Shown: piece by piece, positions 7,301 to 15,357 of the stretch | How positions within the stretch are numbered: the stretch's first letter is position 1 | Layout of the letters: the number at the start of each line of letters is the position of its first letter | DNA from: Cyclobacteriaceae bacterium | GTDB lineage: Bacteria > Bacteroidota > Bacteroidia > Cytophagales > Cyclobacteriaceae | Assembly (NCBI GenBank): GCA_947458795.1 | Contig: CANHCD010000008.1 | Coordinates: 1 to 20,290, forward strand | Direction of reading: 5' to 3' | Length of the DNA: 20,290 nt | Program-made: the position numbers and the translations under genes | Notes under the pieces: generated by a model | Told to the model about the DNA's origin: nothing | The model's database searches: none | The model's input: the letters and a program-made list of their open reading frames with translations, nothing else

Positions 7301-9670
7301 ATCAATCTTCCCATTCACATGAATTACTTCATCTGGAAGCTGATTCAACATCAAGCTCCCATCTGCACTTGCAAGTGCTAGATTTAAAAATTCTCGCTTG
7401 TGTCTAAATTCATCTGGAAGATCTGGATAATTCCGCGCCCCATCGAGCTCTAGGGCTAATCTTGCAAAAGCCTCATTGCCTACCAACTTCTCATTTTTTC
7501 CAAGGAGAAATCCATAGGATTCTTTGTTCACTTTCAGGTAATCGAAAGAGAAATTATCGTCTTTTAGCAATCGCTTGCCTGCATATTCCAATAAATTGTT
7601 TTCGATAAGCAGCTCTGCATCGTCCAAGATCCACTTTTTGTATCCTTCCAACAGGGAATCACAATACGAGTAACCAGGGATGGGCTTGTATCTGAGGTGG
7701 GTATTGAGGTAGGTCAATAACTCCTTAATAAAGGATGGGTCATTTTGAAGAACTACCGGCAGGAGATCAAACGTAATGTCTGCCGATTGATTTTCGATGG
7801 CAATGCATGTCAACTCCCTGGTCTTGTATTCTTCCGGCAAATACCGGTAATAATTTGAGTTGGTGATCACCACCTTTCTGAGTAGCGCCTGATCGGTTAC
7901 ATCAATTACTTCCATAAAATCTTCATCCAGGAATCCATTTTCGATGGCGATTTTTCGGATGCTTTTTGAGGAAGTAAACTTTTCTGGCAGCAGCTCAAAG
8001 ATTTCAGGATTTGCAAGAATCAAGGCTTTCAGATTCGATTCACTTTTAAGGAGCGATTCATTAGCAAAATGAATCTGTTGACTATCCTCCTTAATAATTT
8101 CAATCAGCTTTTCTAAATCACTGTAGTATCCAACTGGATGGGTATTTCTAATGAAGTCCTCTCCTACTTCCTCAGCTTCACCCTCGGCGTCCTCATCCTC
8201 CTCTTCTCCTGCAAATTCCTCTTCGTCGTCCGTTTCTTCTTCAGTTTCGGAATCCTCTAATTCACCGAAATAATCATCCTCCTCGGTTGAGCCATCTTCT
8301 TCTACTTCATCTACTACGAGCTCGTAGGTTATCCCATTAATGGAGATTTGATAGCTGTACGCTTCACCCACATTTGTGTCGTAAAGGTCTTCTTCCTGAA
8401 CAGCCACATAGTTGGACAGTTCAAATACATCCAAATTTCCGTCTTCGTCCTGAAGATTTTCAGGAACTTCTGTCAACCCACCTAAATCTGTTATTTCTAA
8501 TTCTACTCCATTTTCAAAATTTCCAGCTTCCTTAAATTCATAATCAATAAGGTCCCTGCTGAAATAATCTGTAATCAGTTCAGAAGCATCTATGAGCCCT
8601 TTGGTATAACTTTTCAATCCTTTAATGAGCTCCTTTCGGTCGATTTTCCCGGACCAATACGAATCATTATACCAGTTGACACGATTGACTTCAATTGTTA
8701 ATTTTTTAAGTTTATAGGTTAATGAATAGTTTAAATCAGAATAGGACTGGGTATAGAAGGTAATTGGAATTTGGGTAAGTTTTTTATCAGAATTGAGCGC
8801 TTCAAGAATCTCAGGAATACTGTCTTTATCCAATCTAGTAGATTCGCTCACCTCTGATAGAAAGGCGTCAACTAAAGAAGTTATGTCGTCATCCGTTGAA
8901 TCCTCTTCCTGAGGATTTGAAAATGCATAGACATATTTTCCATCACAATACAACAGTACTATTCCGCTGGCATTTTCCTCCTTGAATTCTTTTTTGGCCC
9001 AATTCGATTCCTTTTTTCCAATTAACTCCGCCAAGCCGGTCCAATCATTTAGTTCCACCGTTCCTAAAAGCTGAACACAATCCCCCGCATCAGCAGTTCC
9101 AGCTATGACAGCAATCAAGTCTACTTTTCCAATAGTCAGAACGACTAGCTCATCGTCTACCAAATAGTTTTCTAAGACACCTGCTAAAAGATCTACCCCA
9201 TTTTCGGCCAAAAAAAAATCTATTTCCTCGTGACTCATTTCTGATTGAGTGGAAGTGGAGCCAACCACTTGCTCAGCATTGGTTCGAGGCTCGGCAACGC
9301 TATCCTGTAAAATGGCAGACAAGAAAGTAAGCGCTGCCGTTACTGCCGCCTCCAATTTCTCAAACTTAGGATTGCCTGCAATTCTCAGGCCGTTACTTGC
9401 AGCCTCAATCTGTTGTGAGGATTTCCCAGCAACTTGAGCGATAAAGTCTTCATCTCTAGTGTAATAGCCTATTTTGATGGCCCCTTTCACCGTATTAAAA
9501 AACAGGTGAGTTCCCTTGCCTTCACTTACGGAAGGAATGTAGATATCTAGAAAATTATCTTTGTTTATTTTCTTGGCGACAGCATCCGGAAATGCTTGCT
9601 TGATTGATGCAAAAAGCTGTTCCTGTATCGTTAATCCTGGGTTAGCTGGGGTTGATTGGTTTGATGCCAT
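4316..9670 (-). CDS. Giant 1784-residue helical-repeat protein with acidic linker; function unknown
   Basis: A single uninterrupted frame from the ATG at 9668-9670 to TAA at 4316. There is no signal peptide or membrane segment, so it is probably cytoplasmic. Visible regions: an N-terminal mixed domain (about 1-125) containing FFNTVKGAIKIGYYTRDEDF; a less regular part (about 140-450); a very acidic linker (about 454-504, mostly D and E); and a long array (about 515-1560) of short helical repeats with recurring patterns such as LPEEF, DKELVKEVV, NPEAYKLLP and DPAFIRIAL. These resemble DUF4116-type repeats. A C-terminal, probably beta-rich region (about 1565-1784) contains ISLTYDAPV and GWGKWKTYTLEV. 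The repeats would form a solenoid, suggesting a binding scaffold, but no catalytic motif is evident. It lies 30 bases downstream of a 71-residue gene and 337 downstream of the HNH gene, all on one strand. No Shine-Dalgarno sequence is seen. Confidence 0.85.
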   Translation of the reverse strand: MASNQSTPANPGLTIQEQLFASIKQAFPDAVAKKINKDNFLDIYIPSVSEGKGTHLFFNTVKGAIKIGYYTRDEDFIAQVAGKSSQQIEAASNGLRIAGNPKFEKLEAAVTAALTFLSAILQDSVAEPRTNAEQVVGSTSTQSEMSHEEIDFFLAENGVDLLAGVLENYLVDDELVVLTIGKVDLIAVIAGTADAGDCVQLLGTVELNDWTGLAELIGKKESNWAKKEFKEENASGIVLLYCDGKYVYAFSNPQEEDSTDDDITSLVDAFLSEVSESTRLDKDSIPEILEALNSDKKLTQIPITFYTQSYSDLNYSLTYKLKKLTIEVNRVNWYNDSYWSGKIDRKELIKGLKSYTKGLIDASELITDYFSRDLIDYEFKEAGNFENGVELEITDLGGLTEVPENLQDEDGNLDVFELSNYVAVQEEDLYDTNVGEAYSYQISINGITYELVVDEVEEDGSTEEDDYFGELEDSETEEETDDEEEFAGEEEDEDAEGEAEEVGEDFIRNTHPVGYYSDLEKLIEIIKEDSQQIHFANESLLKSESNLKALILANPEIFELLPEKFTSSKSIRKIAIENGFLDEDFMEVIDVTDQALLRKVVITNSNYYRYLPEEYKTRELTCIAIENQSADITFDLLPVVLQNDPSFIKELLTYLNTHLRYKPIPGYSYCDSLLEGYKKWILDDAELLIENNLLEYAGKRLLKDDNFSFDYLKVNKESYGFLLGKNEKLVGNEAFARLALELDGARNYPDLPDEFRHKREFLNLALASADGSLMLNQLPDEVIHVNGKIDFDLVVDLIHGNSHNITSISIEMMEREGVAERLIFAAKDKNNVLYYAPESLKKDKVFLSKLTDANPYTITFADKSVLADREFMRSILSKLPIAIKFCSEELKSDKELVKEVVSLNGLVIRYLDEKIVSDPEIYWTALRQNPEAYKLLPYAIYTDRTVIDYVSKINGGIFTFYTASSYPKEVRFNAILNSADGAFKEELQVFKSLEENSSPTDILEAIKIDLTQVVFLPEEFFTKNPEITRSILEITFYPLRYESCRKALGEQELKKQLKAHPWAFKYLEADESFSEEFVKEVLAINGNLLQYLSEDQKKDPAFIRIALTANPEACNFVSKEYDWKSKEAKAIAKQILTIDPLLYAYYFIDRDPEPIYEFFEHAYALDAAVLEMMDHSYFDDPWYFISENNGSFPLFEDPLLHGLNQNGKVYYWEPISNTIANVCLAIENGVEFDWENLFTTWKYDLKVIEKAFAYYPSEVTYQALKKKLGKKFDENIYVTPQVVAKGSELYPLLSDKLKQNKEMAFAYLKSDNFYDLATKFDSLPNTLKKDAAFLRMLSEIKIDFEILDGFFDSKLLHEESFILPYLSLNFEQYSFFPEKLQKNRKVALQYGVNNSAEEYYGLTDLELPGSLGQDKELVLEIAKGNKFKKFKIDDALLNDTKFLLEVIEFQPQLVQAFEEENRNPELLYKLMEKNLDVFDYLEVEEKLNPKFFNLVVAKDPSKVRKIEWSYTLADVLVEHAEDLSIRTYISLFEESDFAEALAEKYAFESITINAQQESETFKGTQYYLAEPGEITLGYNRNCYLSEDVAGEISDETLLEFLESEDSWSDFIWNNSWYNYASIYHTYGMGEPATDMQLPGGKIVEISLTYDAPVVDNVKESFDCTEKGSFVHIASSDEKAYGWGKWKTYTLEVGAGVFDVANISVQFEGDIVESYHYNLPDGSPPFEENQDVETTGQGFSSTLYFNNGKELIDVDDLKELLEDNGIELTDIKAIRKFLMQYSPQD

Positions 9671-9700
9671 ACGGTATATTCTGTGATAGTTAAATCTGTA

Positions 9701-9916
9701 TTAAGTATTGTCTAAGAATAAATTGAAAAACTCCTGGTCTAATGCTTTTTCAAATTCTGCCTGATCCTTAGCTTCCCATTCAGCTAATTTTTCTTTATTC
9801 AACAACAAGTAGTGATTCAACATCTGTTGCGCATGAAAGGTTAACTCTTCTTCTGACCAAGATTTTTGGGTCTTTCTTAGATGTTTCATTATATACTCAA
9901 GATCTGGTATTCTCAT
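9701..9916 (-). CDS. Small 71-residue charged helical protein, unknown
   Basis: The ORF uses ATG at 9914-9916; a second in-frame ATG at 9887-9889 would give a 62-residue form. The product is rich in K, E, Q and L, probably all-helical, without signal peptide, cysteines or known motif. It ends 30 bases before the start of the 1784-residue gene and begins 91 bases after the end of the HNH gene, all on the minus strand, so it fits as the middle gene of a transcription unit. I do not recognise the family. Its reality rests on position and composition, not on homology. Confidence 0.55.
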   Translation of the reverse strand: MRIPDLEYIMKHLRKTQKSWSEEELTFHAQQMLNHYLLLNKEKLAEWEAKDQAEFEKALDQEFFNLFLDNT

Positions 9917-10007
9917 TATTTCATCAATTTGGCCAGATTAATTGTTTTTACATTTATTTGAAATTAAGTCAAGCCCTAAACTCTTTACTTTTAAATACTT
10001 GGCAAAA

Positions 10008-10877
10008 CTATTTTGTCCCAGGAAAATGAAAGCTCCTAATCTGTTGATAATCTTGCTTTATCTCGTCTAAGGGCTGTTGATTTATTTTTTCAATAATTTT
10101 TCTAGCACAATCCTTCATTTCTTTTTCTGCATAAAATCTTTCGTGACCAATCTTTATCTTAGTTGGAACTTTGATATCAAATTTTTTTGCGAAATCAAAA
10201 ATTTTGCTCGGTACCCTATTCGATTTTCTTCTATTGATGCTCGAAGAGATTGGAATTAAATTTTCAATAATATTCCCTGGGCCTCCCAAGGAGGCAGGGA
10301 CCACATGATCGATGTCAATAATATGTTCACCATCCATTTGAATTTTGAAAACATGGTATACTTCCTCTCGCATTTTGGTGGGAATATGCTTGGTTAATTC
10401 AGTAATTAATTTTTCAAATTTTAATTCAAAATTGTCTTCTAAATAATACCAAGCTGATTGATTCAAAAACCTTTCCTCCAAAGGATAAGTGACATCAAAT
10501 TGCACCACATCCCTAAGTTTATACTCTAGTATGTGATAAACTTCATCGTCTTCACCCGAAGCATAATTTTTGAATTTAGAATTCCAGAAAGAATCGTCTT
10601 TAATTTTTGATTCATTTAATGCATAGTTCACAAAATTTCTAAATCCTTTTTTTTGGACTGACACAACTTCTTGAACAACACCTAAACCAAAAATTGCGTA
10701 GCCGTTTTGGGCCACATATACCAGGTCGCCTTTTGTTACATTCGATCCAGAAGGTGGAGATTTCCGTTTAACTTCACACAACCACCCATCTGAGATCTTA
10801 TATCCTAAATTTTTTCTTTTTATCAGATGCTTTCTCTGTAAGCCTAGATTTATGGATTCTGATTCACTGGGTTTCAT
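10008..10877 (-). CDS. HNH endonuclease-like protein with N-terminal PUA/EVE-like region
   Basis: The 289-residue product carries a C-terminal HNH-type core at about 187-221: IDIDHVVPASLGG (D190-H191), then GN, an ENLIP segment with N206, then a conserved-looking N215, K218 and R221. This fits HNH nucleases that cut DNA or nick a strand. The four cysteines of the zinc-binding subtype are missing. Residues about 25-75 (GWLCEV, TKGDLVYVAQNGYAIFGLGVVQEV) look like a small beta-barrel of the PUA/EVE type, which in other proteins reads modified bases. That part is inference. The combination would suit a modification-dependent restriction enzyme, but no methyltransferase lies nearby. The gene is AT-rich: in 10021-10140 I counted 36 G/C of 120, against 61 of 120 in a fumC stretch (18121-18240), which is compatible with transfer. 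Confidence 0.75.
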   Translation of the reverse strand: MKPSESESINLGLQRKHLIKRKNLGYKISDGWLCEVKRKSPPSGSNVTKGDLVYVAQNGYAIFGLGVVQEVVSVQKKGFRNFVNYALNESKIKDDSFWNSKFKNYASGEDDEVYHILEYKLRDVVQFDVTYPLEERFLNQSAWYYLEDNFELKFEKLITELTKHIPTKMREEVYHVFKIQMDGEHIIDIDHVVPASLGGPGNIIENLIPISSSINRRKSNRVPSKIFDFAKKFDIKVPTKIKIGHERFYAEKEMKDCARKIIEKINQQPLDEIKQDYQQIRSFHFPGTK

Positions 10878-11230
10878 TTCCTTCTACTTGGATTTAATTT
10901 TTATGTCTTTACCTAACGAAACCTTAGGGGCTACCTGCCTTAGTAGCTCTTTTACAACTAAATTAACAAGGTTTGGTTGGCTAGGATGTATTTTTTTATG
11001 AGCAATATAAAATTATGTAATCAATTTACAATTCTACTTTATTTTTAAAACAGCCTCCGGATTTCCCTAAATATTATCCCGTGGAAAAAAACTGAGAAGT
11101 TAGGTTCCACCCCATTTGATTGATCAAGGACTGCTCGTGCACTTGTAATTCCAAAACCAAACCCCACCATGAGACTATCTGCTCGCAACAGCCTTGCATT
11201 ATCGGAGCGTTGAAAAAAAATTGCAAGAAA
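10878..11230. other. AT-rich gene-free stretch upstream of the HNH gene
   Basis: This region of 353 bases lies between the start of the HNH gene and the end of the gene at 11231-11941. Its left part must contain the promoter of the HNH unit, but I see no exact TAnnTTTG box. A weak inverted repeat (GTGGAA 11081-11086, TTCCAC 11105-11110) lacks a following T run. I see no credible ORF, repeat or RNA gene. Confidence 0.5.
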
Positions 11231-11941
11231 TCAAACCTCCACGCCGAGCTCACCAAGTAGCTGCTCAAAGGCCTCATCTTGGTAGGTAAAACCCATAGAA
11301 CTCTGCCCTAACTCGGCCTTAAAGGCACGAAGAGTGGACATAAATCCCCCAGGAAGGCGACGGTCTGTAGAATTCAGTGAAAGAAAACCCTGTTCCTCAC
11401 TCCAAAAGTGGGAACGGTGAATCCCACTCAAGGGGGAACCCGAGAGGGACACCAAGTACAGCTCGCGGTGACCTGCCAGTTCCTCAAAATACAAACCTGC
11501 CGACTTTTGCTCCATGGCCTCAAATAAGGCTCCCAAAGAATAGTTGAATCCACCCATGTAGGCAGCCCCACTAGTTAGCGCCCGCGGTGCCAACAGGTAG
11601 TATTCGGCACGGCTCAGGACAAGTGCCCGATGGCGAAAAAGCAACTCCCGGTGCTTGGAATAGAGTTCCTGAGAACGGGCATAGGAAGCCTGCACCCGCG
11701 GCGAAGTAATCCACTTCGCATACACGCTTGCGCTGAGTGTGACCTCATCGCCCACAATCTCGTAGGCATTGTCTCGAATCGTGGCCTTGGGCACCCAAGT
11801 CACTAGAGTATTCGTATCGAGAAGTAAGTAATCGTCTTCCCGCCCACCTACGATTTGGCAGGTGTAGTTGTCGGTACGCAGGCTCCAGCGCTGTGCGTCG
11901 AAGGGTAATTTTCTCCCGTACCGGGTGGTCAAAGTTTTCAT
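11231..11941 (-). CDS. Conserved-looking hypothetical cytoplasmic protein, 236 residues
   Basis: I chose the ATG at 11939-11941 because AGGAGG lies five bases upstream on the minus strand, a textbook Shine-Dalgarno site and the only such site I found before a gene in this window. A longer in-frame start at 12070 would add 43 residues rich in F, W and C and has no such site. The product has no signal peptide or TM segment. It begins with MKTLTTRYGRKL, has a beta-rich first third (YLLLDTNTLVTWVP, EVTLSASVYAKW), a central helical stretch (about 85-130, RSQELYSKHRELLFRHRALVLSRAEYY has heptad-like character) and a mixed C-terminus. I do not recognise the family. It lies between the AT-rich HNH block and the WG-repeat gene and faces away from the latter. 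Confidence 0.75.
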   Translation of the reverse strand: MKTLTTRYGRKLPFDAQRWSLRTDNYTCQIVGGREDDYLLLDTNTLVTWVPKATIRDNAYEIVGDEVTLSASVYAKWITSPRVQASYARSQELYSKHRELLFRHRALVLSRAEYYLLAPRALTSGAAYMGGFNYSLGALFEAMEQKSAGLYFEELAGHRELYLVSLSGSPLSGIHRSHFWSEEQGFLSLNSTDRRLPGGFMSTLRAFKAELGQSSMGFTYQDEAFEQLLGELGVEV

Positions 11942-12131
11942 GGATTCCTCCTGGTTTTGATGGTGAATAAAAAAGCATACGAAGCCTTGAAAAATTTCAA
12001 AAGCCGTGTAGGCACACCAAGAAAAGAGAAGGTTTTGCAGGGAAACGTTTTTGGTCTGCAGGACCCACATCGTTTGACCACCGTGGCGTTTGACTCGGTT
12101 GGTACCAGTATTCTGGTTCTTGATGATGATA

Positions 12132-12139
12132 CAAAGGTA
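12132..12139 (-). promoter_or_regulatory. Candidate -7 box TACCTTTG for the gene at 11231-11941
   Basis: On the minus strand these bases read TACCTTTG, an exact match to the Bacteroidota -7 consensus TAnnTTTG. No convincing TTG element is found about 19-21 bases upstream. Transcription from here would give a leader of roughly 185 bases before the AGGAGG site. Confidence 0.4.
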
Positions 12140-12307
12140 AAAAAGAATTCAAAAATAAAATAGTCTTTGCAGTTGAATTGCAACTAGTCAATTACGCCTT
12201 TAAATCTTCCGTTTACATTAGATTAAATGAAGGTTTTTAAAAAAAGGTAAAACATCATCTCAGAAGAATAGTTTGTAAAGAATAGGCAATGCCAAATATT
12301 TTGCTTT

Positions 12308-12315
12308 TAACTTTG
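12308..12315 (+). promoter_or_regulatory. Candidate -7 box TAACTTTG for the WG-repeat gene
   Basis: An exact TAnnTTTG match in the intergenic region, about 140 bases before the ATG at 12455. The -33 element is weak, so this is a candidate only. Confidence 0.4.
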
Positions 12316-12454
12316 TATTAATATCCTGCATTAATGAAACTTATGGTTTTGCAATGCTTATTTAGTTCTCCAAACGTGGGAGTGAGCATAGGAATACCAC
12401 TCATCTTTTAAATATCAATTGAATACCCATACACCACCTTAAACACCTAACATC

Positions 12455-14029
12455 ATGAGAAAATTATCCGGATTTTTAGCACTAGTCCTCCTAAGCGGAC
12501 TATTGGTATCCTGCGGATTGGGAGGAGGTAGAGCCATCTCCCTTATCCCCGTAGAAAATGGAGATGAATTCCAATACATCGACAAGGAAGGAAAAATTGT
12601 AATCAACCCTCAGTTCTCCTCCGCCACCGTATTTAGAGGCGGCATTGCATTAGTTCGGACCACGGGTGACAAAGCGCAATGGGGGTTTATCAACGAAGAA
12701 GGGAAATACACCATTCAACCTAGCTACAAGGAAGCAACTGTCTTTTCCGAGGATCTTGCCTGGGTAGTAGCTGATAACGGGGCACCTACGGCCATCAACT
12801 CCAAAGGAGAAGTTAAAATAACCCTACAGGATGCAGAAACTGTCAAAATCTTCCAAGGAGGTTTGGCAGCATTTAGCGTTACCGAAGATTCCAAAGTAAA
12901 ATGGGGCTTCGTAGATAAGGATGGCAAAGTAGCCATCAGCCCCCAGTTTGCCGCTACAGGCAACTTCTCTGACGGCAAGTGTGCCGTCCAGAACGAGGAA
13001 GGCAAGTGGGGATACATCGATAGCGAAGGCAAAATCGCGATCTCTTACCAATTTGACGAAGCTGAAAAGTTTGCAAATGGCCAGGCAGCGGTGGAATTTG
13101 ACGGCAAGGCAGGTGCAATCGACGAGGCAGGCAAGTACGTGATCAACCCACAGTTTGATGGCATCACAGAAGATGGTGACCTCTACCTTATCGAGCAAGG
13201 TGACAAATATGGCTGGGCGACCCGCGAAGGACAGATCGTCATCAACCCACAGTTTGGTGCAGCCTTCACCTTTAACGGAGGCGATATCGCTCCAGTACAA
13301 GTAGGCGAAACCTGGGGATACGTGGACAAAGAAGGAAAAATCGTGATCAACCCTCAATTTAAAGTGGCCCTTCCCTTTATAAGTGGCGTGGCTGCAGTCC
13401 TAAGTGGTGAAAAAGTTGGATTTATTGATGCCGAAGGCAAGTACCTTGTCAATCCTCAGTACGACGGCATTTCCGAAGATATGCTCAACTACATCATCGA
13501 TGGCAGCTCTACCTACGAAAGCGTAGATACCGACTTCTTCAACATCGCACCCATAGTGGCGCGCATCAACCTCAACTCTCCAGAAGGATTGACTCTTGCG
13601 AGCACCGTAGGAGATGTAGTCACCAAACTGAAACTTACCAAAGAGGTATTTAGCGAGTACACGACCCAGCATACCGTTCTTGAGAATGTAAGCATTACCA
13701 ACGATGCCTCCTTAAGCTTCTCGGTATGGGCTAGTTCACACAATGAAGTTCCTGATGGATGGTATACCGTCTCTGTATTCAATTCCGCTGCTCCAGTTCA
13801 GGGCTATGTATACACCTTCAGCCTGTCTGGCAGAGGTGCTGACAAAGCAGAAAATGTCGTGGCAGCCATCGAAAAAACAATCACTGGCATGAAGAAGGAT
13901 GAAATCGAGTCTGCAGAAGAGGGATACATTGTCTATAAAAATGCAACTCAAAATGTATACTTACAGACAAATGGTACCCAAGTAATTGTCACGATCTTGA
14001 AAGCAGATCAGGTGGAAACCGGTGATTAA
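12455..14029 (+). CDS. WG-repeat surface or periplasmic lipoprotein
   Basis: The 524-residue product begins with a lipoprotein signal, and the lipobox LVSCG places the lipidated cysteine at residue 20. Residues about 35-345 contain nine WG-type repeats, each of the form WGYVDKEGKIVINPQF with about 35-50 residues between them. Some have lost the W (AGAIDEAG, PTAINSKG). This matches the WG beta-repeat family found in many Bacteroidota surface or periplasmic proteins, presumed to be binding modules. The last third (about 360-524) is a separate domain without WG units. The exact role is not known. The protein is alone on its transcript: a divergent gene lies upstream and a strong terminator follows at 14075-14112. 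The ATG follows AACACCTAACATC, with no Shine-Dalgarno sequence. Confidence 0.9.
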   Translation: MRKLSGFLALVLLSGLLVSCGLGGGRAISLIPVENGDEFQYIDKEGKIVINPQFSSATVFRGGIALVRTTGDKAQWGFINEEGKYTIQPSYKEATVFSEDLAWVVADNGAPTAINSKGEVKITLQDAETVKIFQGGLAAFSVTEDSKVKWGFVDKDGKVAISPQFAATGNFSDGKCAVQNEEGKWGYIDSEGKIAISYQFDEAEKFANGQAAVEFDGKAGAIDEAGKYVINPQFDGITEDGDLYLIEQGDKYGWATREGQIVINPQFGAAFTFNGGDIAPVQVGETWGYVDKEGKIVINPQFKVALPFISGVAAVLSGEKVGFIDAEGKYLVNPQYDGISEDMLNYIIDGSSTYESVDTDFFNIAPIVARINLNSPEGLTLASTVGDVVTKLKLTKEVFSEYTTQHTVLENVSITNDASLSFSVWASSHNEVPDGWYTVSVFNSAAPVQGYVYTFSLSGRGADKAENVVAAIEKTITGMKKDEIESAEEGYIVYKNATQNVYLQTNGTQVIVTILKADQVETGD

Positions 14030-14074
14030 AACCAGACCTTTCCAAAAAAAATAGCCGTTCATTTTTCGGCATTA

Positions 14075-14112
14075 CTTCCCCTAAATCTAGCATTTAGGGG
14101 AAGTTTTTTTTT
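14075..14112 (+). terminator. Intrinsic terminator after the WG-repeat gene
   Basis: CTTCCCCTAAAT (14075-14086) pairs perfectly with ATTTAGGGGAAG (14092-14103) around the loop CTAGC, followed by nine T (14104-14112). It lies 45 bases after the stop codon. Confidence 0.95.
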
Positions 14113-14204
14113 CTACACCTCCGCTTTAAATGGGATGATCTCCAATTCCTTAACAAACAAATCTTTTTTTGCTTAGTTAGCAATACAAACCAGTCTTAAC
14201 CCCT

Positions 14205-15338
14205 ATGAAAACAAGCTTTGCACTTATCCTTTTCCTAGTGCTGTTTAGTCAACTTCCAGCTACCGCGCAGGATTTGGAGAAGATGAACAAAAATGAATTG
14301 CGGGACTACTCCATCCTACTCCTAGGAAAAATAGACTCCCTCAACACACAAATCATCTCCCTTCAAGCTACAGGAAAGCAACTCGCTACATCCTTGGCCA
14401 GCTCAGAGCAGAAAAATGCAAGCAACCTCACTGAGCTCCAGAAATTGAGTGCCCTAATCGTGAAAACGCAGCAGGAACTTGAGCGTGTTCAAACTGAAAA
14501 AAATGCGATCATCACCAGCCTCAATGCGAATGTACTGCTGTTGAAGGATTCCATTTCGACCTTGCAGCAATCCTTCCTTAGCGCGGGGAGCGGTACCCCA
14601 AACGATCCCAATGACTTTTTAAATTCCTACTTTTTCAAGCCCTTCCCACTTGAAAACAATTCTTTCTTCCTGGTGCTGAGCAAGGTGATTTTCAGTCATT
14701 CCAACAGCGACGACGAATATTACACCCAGCAAGGTGAAATTGAATCGCTTCCAGAGATTTTGCCTGCAGAAGCATTTACCTACTGGGGAGTGAAGCCTAA
14801 GGTGAAAATTACCGATGGCACAGAATTCAACGACTTTGTGGTAGCTCAACCCTTGGCCTACTACAATGCCCGCCTTCCCAAAATTCAGATCTACAAAAAC
14901 AAACTCCTCACCATTGTCAATAAGGATGGAGAGGAAGAGTCTTTTCTGTTTACAGCAACTGCCTCGGATGAAGACGGTGCCAACAACCAGCGTTCGGCAT
15001 TTCAGTTCAACCTAGTCAGCGAAGACGCCAACACTGGCGATGATTACGAGAAACCAAAAAACTTAACCTGGAAATTTTTTGCAATTGAAAACGAGGTGTA
15101 TTTGGCCCTGAATTACGGACAGCTTTCGCGAATCAATTCAGAGCTCCAAGAGTCAGGCAGCATTGAGGCCTATTCCGAATATTACGAACGCGAGGTCATG
15201 GCCATGAACTTCGATAGCCAATACCGACAAACCACCACAGGAGATGGGGTCTATTTTTCAAGAAAAAAGGACGCCTTCATGAAAGAGTCCTTGTATGTAA
15301 ATCCCAATGGCATGATCTTCTTGTTTAAATTGAAGTAA
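14205..15338 (+). CDS. Exported coiled-coil protein, function unknown
   Basis: A 377-residue protein with a clear signal peptide (residues 1-21, ending PATAQ). A helical, coiled-coil-like region follows (about 28-125, with leucine or isoleucine spacing in DSLNTQIISLQ, LTELQKLSALI and VLLLKDSISTL). A linker rich in G, S, N, P and D comes at about 126-140, then a C-terminal beta-rich domain (about 145-377) containing SFFLVLSKVIFSHS and FFAIENEVYLALNYG. No lipobox is present. I do not recognise the C-terminal domain. The protein is probably periplasmic. It has its own terminators on both sides (14075-14112 and 15358-15393), so it is probably a single-gene transcript despite following the WG-repeat gene. 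Confidence 0.85.
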   Translation: MKTSFALILFLVLFSQLPATAQDLEKMNKNELRDYSILLLGKIDSLNTQIISLQATGKQLATSLASSEQKNASNLTELQKLSALIVKTQQELERVQTEKNAIITSLNANVLLLKDSISTLQQSFLSAGSGTPNDPNDFLNSYFFKPFPLENNSFFLVLSKVIFSHSNSDDEYYTQQGEIESLPEILPAEAFTYWGVKPKVKITDGTEFNDFVVAQPLAYYNARLPKIQIYKNKLLTIVNKDGEEESFLFTATASDEDGANNQRSAFQFNLVSEDANTGDDYEKPKNLTWKFFAIENEVYLALNYGQLSRINSELQESGSIEAYSEYYEREVMAMNFDSQYRQTTTGDGVYFSRKKDAFMKESLYVNPNGMIFLFKLK

Positions 15339-15357
15339 AAATTTCTTTCCCAATTAG

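Larger units (their letters stand above)
11942..12454. other. Divergent intergenic region between the unknown gene and the WG-repeat gene
   Basis: The 513 bases hold the start signals of two divergent genes. Exact -7 boxes are listed separately at 12132-12139 (minus) and 12308-12315 (plus). A 68-codon plus-strand ORF at 11957-12163 is not accepted as a gene. The AGGAGG of the minus-strand gene lies at the left end. From 12164 to 12300 I see only AT-rich sequence. Confidence 0.5.

Noticed and set aside
11081..11110. Inverted repeat GTGGAA/TTCCAC as a terminator
   Set aside because: A six-base stem with an 18-base loop and no T run is too weak.
11942..12070. 43-residue N-terminal extension of the gene at 11231-11941
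   Set aside because: The inner ATG has AGGAGG at ideal distance. The extension is rich in F, W and C and overlaps the leader.
11957..12163. Plus-strand ORF of 68 codons upstream of the WG-repeat gene
   Set aside because: Its start is 15 bases from the start of the opposite gene and would share the AGGAGG region. It has no ribosome site of its own, contains the candidate minus-strand -7 box, and its product matches no motif I know.
12824..13357. 177-codon minus-strand ORF opposite the WG-repeat gene
   Set aside because: It is a mirror of the repetitive WG coding sequence and has a repetitive, non-protein-like composition.
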